A stretch of 7,543 nt of DNA. It comes from an uncultured Neisseria sp. Lineage in GTDB: Bacteria; Pseudomonadota; Gammaproteobacteria; Burkholderiales; Neisseriaceae. The stretch's first letter is position 1. Each line of letters opens with the position of its first letter. This document shows, piece after piece, positions 5,951-7,543 of the stretch. Below the pieces are notes generated by a model. It worked only from the letters and a program-made list of their open reading frames with translations, was not told the DNA's origin and made no database searches. The position numbers were made by a program, and so were the translations under genes. The DNA lies in assembly GCA_937919795.1 (NCBI GenBank), contig CALFOA010000433.1:1-7543 (forward strand). The letters run 5' to 3'.

Positions 5951-7033
5951 TCAGTCTAGATAAGGATTTAGTGTAGCACGCAGTAGTTCCGGCTGGCTAA
6001 CCGAAGTGATAGCCGCGCGTCCTAAGCGCTCCAGCGTAATAAACTGCATCACGCCGCTGCTGACTTTTTTATCATGTTGCATGTGTTCCAGCCAGCGATC
6101 GAAAGCAAAACGAGGTGGTTCAGTGGGCAGATTCGCTTGCTGAAGCAGGCGAATTACGCGCTCGGTATCGGCTGCGCTGATTTGCCCCAATTGTTCGGAA
6201 AGGCGGCAGGCCAACACTATGCCGGCAGCAACTGCTTCGCCGTGCAGCCACACGCCGTAACCCATTTCGGCTTCGATGGCGTGGCCGAAGGTATGGCCAA
6301 GGTTGAGCCAGGCGCGGATGCCTTGCTCTTTTTCGTCGCTTGCCACAATCTCGGCCTTCATGCGACAACAATGCTCAACAGCTTGCGCCAAAACGGTTTC
6401 TTCTTGGCTCATTAAGGTGGACATATTGTCTTCCAGCCAGCCGATAAAATCGGCATCACCCAACAAGCCGTATTTGATTACTTCGGCCATGCCGGCGGAA
6501 AACTCACGTGGTGGCAGGGTAGACAAGCTGGAAAGGTCAGCCAACACGATTTGCGGTTGATAAAAAGCACCAATCATGTTTTTACCCAGCGGATGGTTGA
6601 TGGCCGTTTTACCGCCAACCGAAGAATCCACCTGGCTGAGCAGGGTGGTGGGAATCTGCACAAACGGCACGCCGCGCTGATAGCAGGCGGCAGCAAAACC
6701 GACCATGTCACCAATCACGCCGCCGCCCAACGCCAACAGCGTGGTTTTGCGCTCGGCACGTTGTTCCATCAAGCGGTCAAAAATCTGATTGAGCGATTGC
6801 CAGTCTTTATAGGCTTCGCCGTCAGGCAGAACAATAGAAAAGTGCTGGATGCCCAATTGATCGAGTTGTTGATTCAGTTTATCCAGATACAAAGAAGCGA
6901 CGGTGTCGTTGGTGATCACTACCGCGGAATGTTTCAGATAGGGCTTAAGTAAATCGGCCGCTTGGTCAAGCAGGTGGCGGCCGATGATGATGGGATAGCT
7001 GTGTGAAGGGGTATGAACGGTTAGCTCGCGCAT
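5951..7033 (-). CDS. aroB: 3-dehydroquinate synthase
   Basis: AroB turns 3-deoxy-D-arabino-heptulosonate 7-phosphate into 3-dehydroquinate, the second step of the shikimate pathway, in the cytoplasm with NAD+ and a divalent metal. This 360-residue protein is full length. Visible motifs are D-G-E-A-Y-K (71-76), the NAD-binding G-G-G-V-I-G-D (103-109), [16 protein letters not shown] (128-143) and K-N-M-I-G-A-F (151-157). The three metal ligands are in place: E184 (A-E-V-I-K-Y-G), H247 (N-L-G-H-T-F-G-H) and H264 (W-L-H-G-E). D-K-K-V (321-324) is also present. The ATG at 7033 lies inside the end of aroK (13-nt overlap) and has only a weak ribosome-binding site, which suggests coupled translation. 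A terminator follows the TGA. Confidence 0.98.
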   Translation of the reverse strand: MRELTVHTPSHSYPIIIGRHLLDQAADLLKPYLKHSAVVITNDTVASLYLDKLNQQLDQLGIQHFSIVLPDGEAYKDWQSLNQIFDRLMEQRAERKTTLLALGGGVIGDMVGFAAACYQRGVPFVQIPTTLLSQVDSSVGGKTAINHPLGKNMIGAFYQPQIVLADLSSLSTLPPREFSAGMAEVIKYGLLGDADFIGWLEDNMSTLMSQEETVLAQAVEHCCRMKAEIVASDEKEQGIRAWLNLGHTFGHAIEAEMGYGVWLHGEAVAAGIVLACRLSEQLGQISAADTERVIRLLQQANLPTEPPRFAFDRWLEHMQHDKKVSSGVMQFITLERLGRAAITSVSQPELLRATLNPYLD

Positions 7034-7543
7034 AATGTTGGTTGCTTCTTTAACAGAGTTAGGATTTTTTCGGCGGTTTTATGACAGCCATCTTCTCCGG
7101 CATCGATAACAAAATGGGCAGTTTCACGATACAACGGGTCACGTATGGTTAATAATTCTTGCAGCTTGGCATAAGGGTCGGCCACTTGTAGGAGTGGGCG
7201 ACTTTTATCAGTGCGGGTACGTTCCAGTAAGATATCTGGGGTGGCGCACAGATAGATTACGGTGCCTCGGTCATGTAGAAAGCGGCGGTTTTCCGGGCGT
7301 AAAACAGCACCGCCACCGGTAGCGAGGATAATCGGGTGCTCTTGAGTGAGTTCGTCGATAACGGCACTTTCGCGATTGCGGAAACCTTCTTCGCCTTCTA
7401 GTTCGAAAATCGTGGGTATGGAGACGCCTGTACGATCCATGATGACATGGTCGCTATCATAGAATTGGCACTGCAAATCCTGTGCCAATTTTTTACCAAG
7501 CGTGGTTTTCCCGGCTCCCATTAGCCCGATTAAAAAGATATTG
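7021..7543 (-). CDS. aroK: Shikimate kinase (5' end beyond the window)
   Basis: Shikimate kinase phosphorylates shikimate at the 3-hydroxyl with ATP. The frame is open to the window edge and reads [14 protein letters not shown], so the ATG at 7521 is an internal methionine of the Walker A loop and the true start lies a few codons past 7543. About 173 residues are visible. After the P-loop come the D-S-D shikimate/Mg site, F-R-N-R-E, A-T-G-G-G-A-V and the lid arginine in S-R-P-L-L, then R-D-P-L-Y-R-E. All expected functional motifs are intact. It overlaps aroB by 13 nt, in the common aroK-aroB order. In Neisseria and many other type-IV-piliated bacteria this pair follows pilQ, so pilQ may lie just outside the window (inference). 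Confidence 0.97.
   Translation of the reverse strand, partial: NIFLIGLMGAGKTTLGKKLAQDLQCQFYDSDHVIMDRTGVSIPTIFELEGEEGFRNRESAVIDELTQEHPIILATGGGAVLRPENRRFLHDRGTVIYLCATPDILLERTRTDKSRPLLQVADPYAKLQELLTIRDPLYRETAHFVIDAGEDGCHKTAEKILTLLKKQPTLCAS

Noticed and set aside
6933..6944. TTCAGATAGGGC in aroB as a degenerate DUS
   Set aside because: It has three mismatches to the dialect consensus and lies in ordinary coding sequence; chance is sufficient.
7519..7521. ATG at 7521 as the aroK start
   Set aside because: The upstream frame reads N-I-F-L-I-G-L, the normal beginning of the shikimate kinase P-loop, so the gene continues past the window edge.

Overview
The window looks like an ordinary chromosomal segment from a member of the Neisseriaceae. 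The best evidence is the 12-mer TGCCTGTCTGAA, present nine times exactly (six on the + strand, three on the - strand) in 7.5 kb. A random 12-mer would be expected about 0.001 times. It resembles the Neisseria DNA uptake sequence (DUS) and, from memory, matches the dialect called TG-wadDUS, named after Neisseria wadsworthii. The housekeeping proteins also read as betaproteobacterial. I assign Neisseriaceae with confidence and a N. wadsworthii-like organism tentatively.

Layout: the left end (15-1452) carries two + strand genes. The first is an unrecognised small protein with two membrane segments and a possible PH-like domain. The second is a LysE/RhtB-family amino acid exporter. Between them are a rho-independent terminator, a candidate promoter and two DUS copies. 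At about 1453-1617 the exporter gene meets a - strand block head-on; this gap holds two DUS copies, a compound palindrome and a strong hairpin terminator. Everything to the right is on the - strand. Read in transcription order it is: aroK (5' end cut off by the window edge), aroB, a terminator, a Pat-like gene (acyl-CoA-synthetase-like domains fused to a GNAT acetyltransferase), and then the rpsP-rimM-trmD-rplS operon, which ends at the terminator at 1571-1600.

Functionally, aroK and aroB supply two shikimate-pathway steps and overlap by 13 nt. rpsP, rimM, trmD and rplS form the classic translation operon (protein S16, 16S processing factor, tRNA m1G37 methyltransferase, protein L19), with rimM and trmD joined by a TGATG overlap. 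The Pat-like protein between these operons is probably a protein lysine acetyltransferase. It is shorter than the E. coli homologue and has lost most of its ATP-grasp region.

I found no mobile element, CRISPR array, RNA gene or new defence or metabolic system. The points most worth a second look are the DUS dialect and its placement, the trimmed Pat-like protein with three embedded DUS copies, the compound palindrome at 1505-1527, and a lac-operator-like inverted repeat in the leader of the Pat-like gene.
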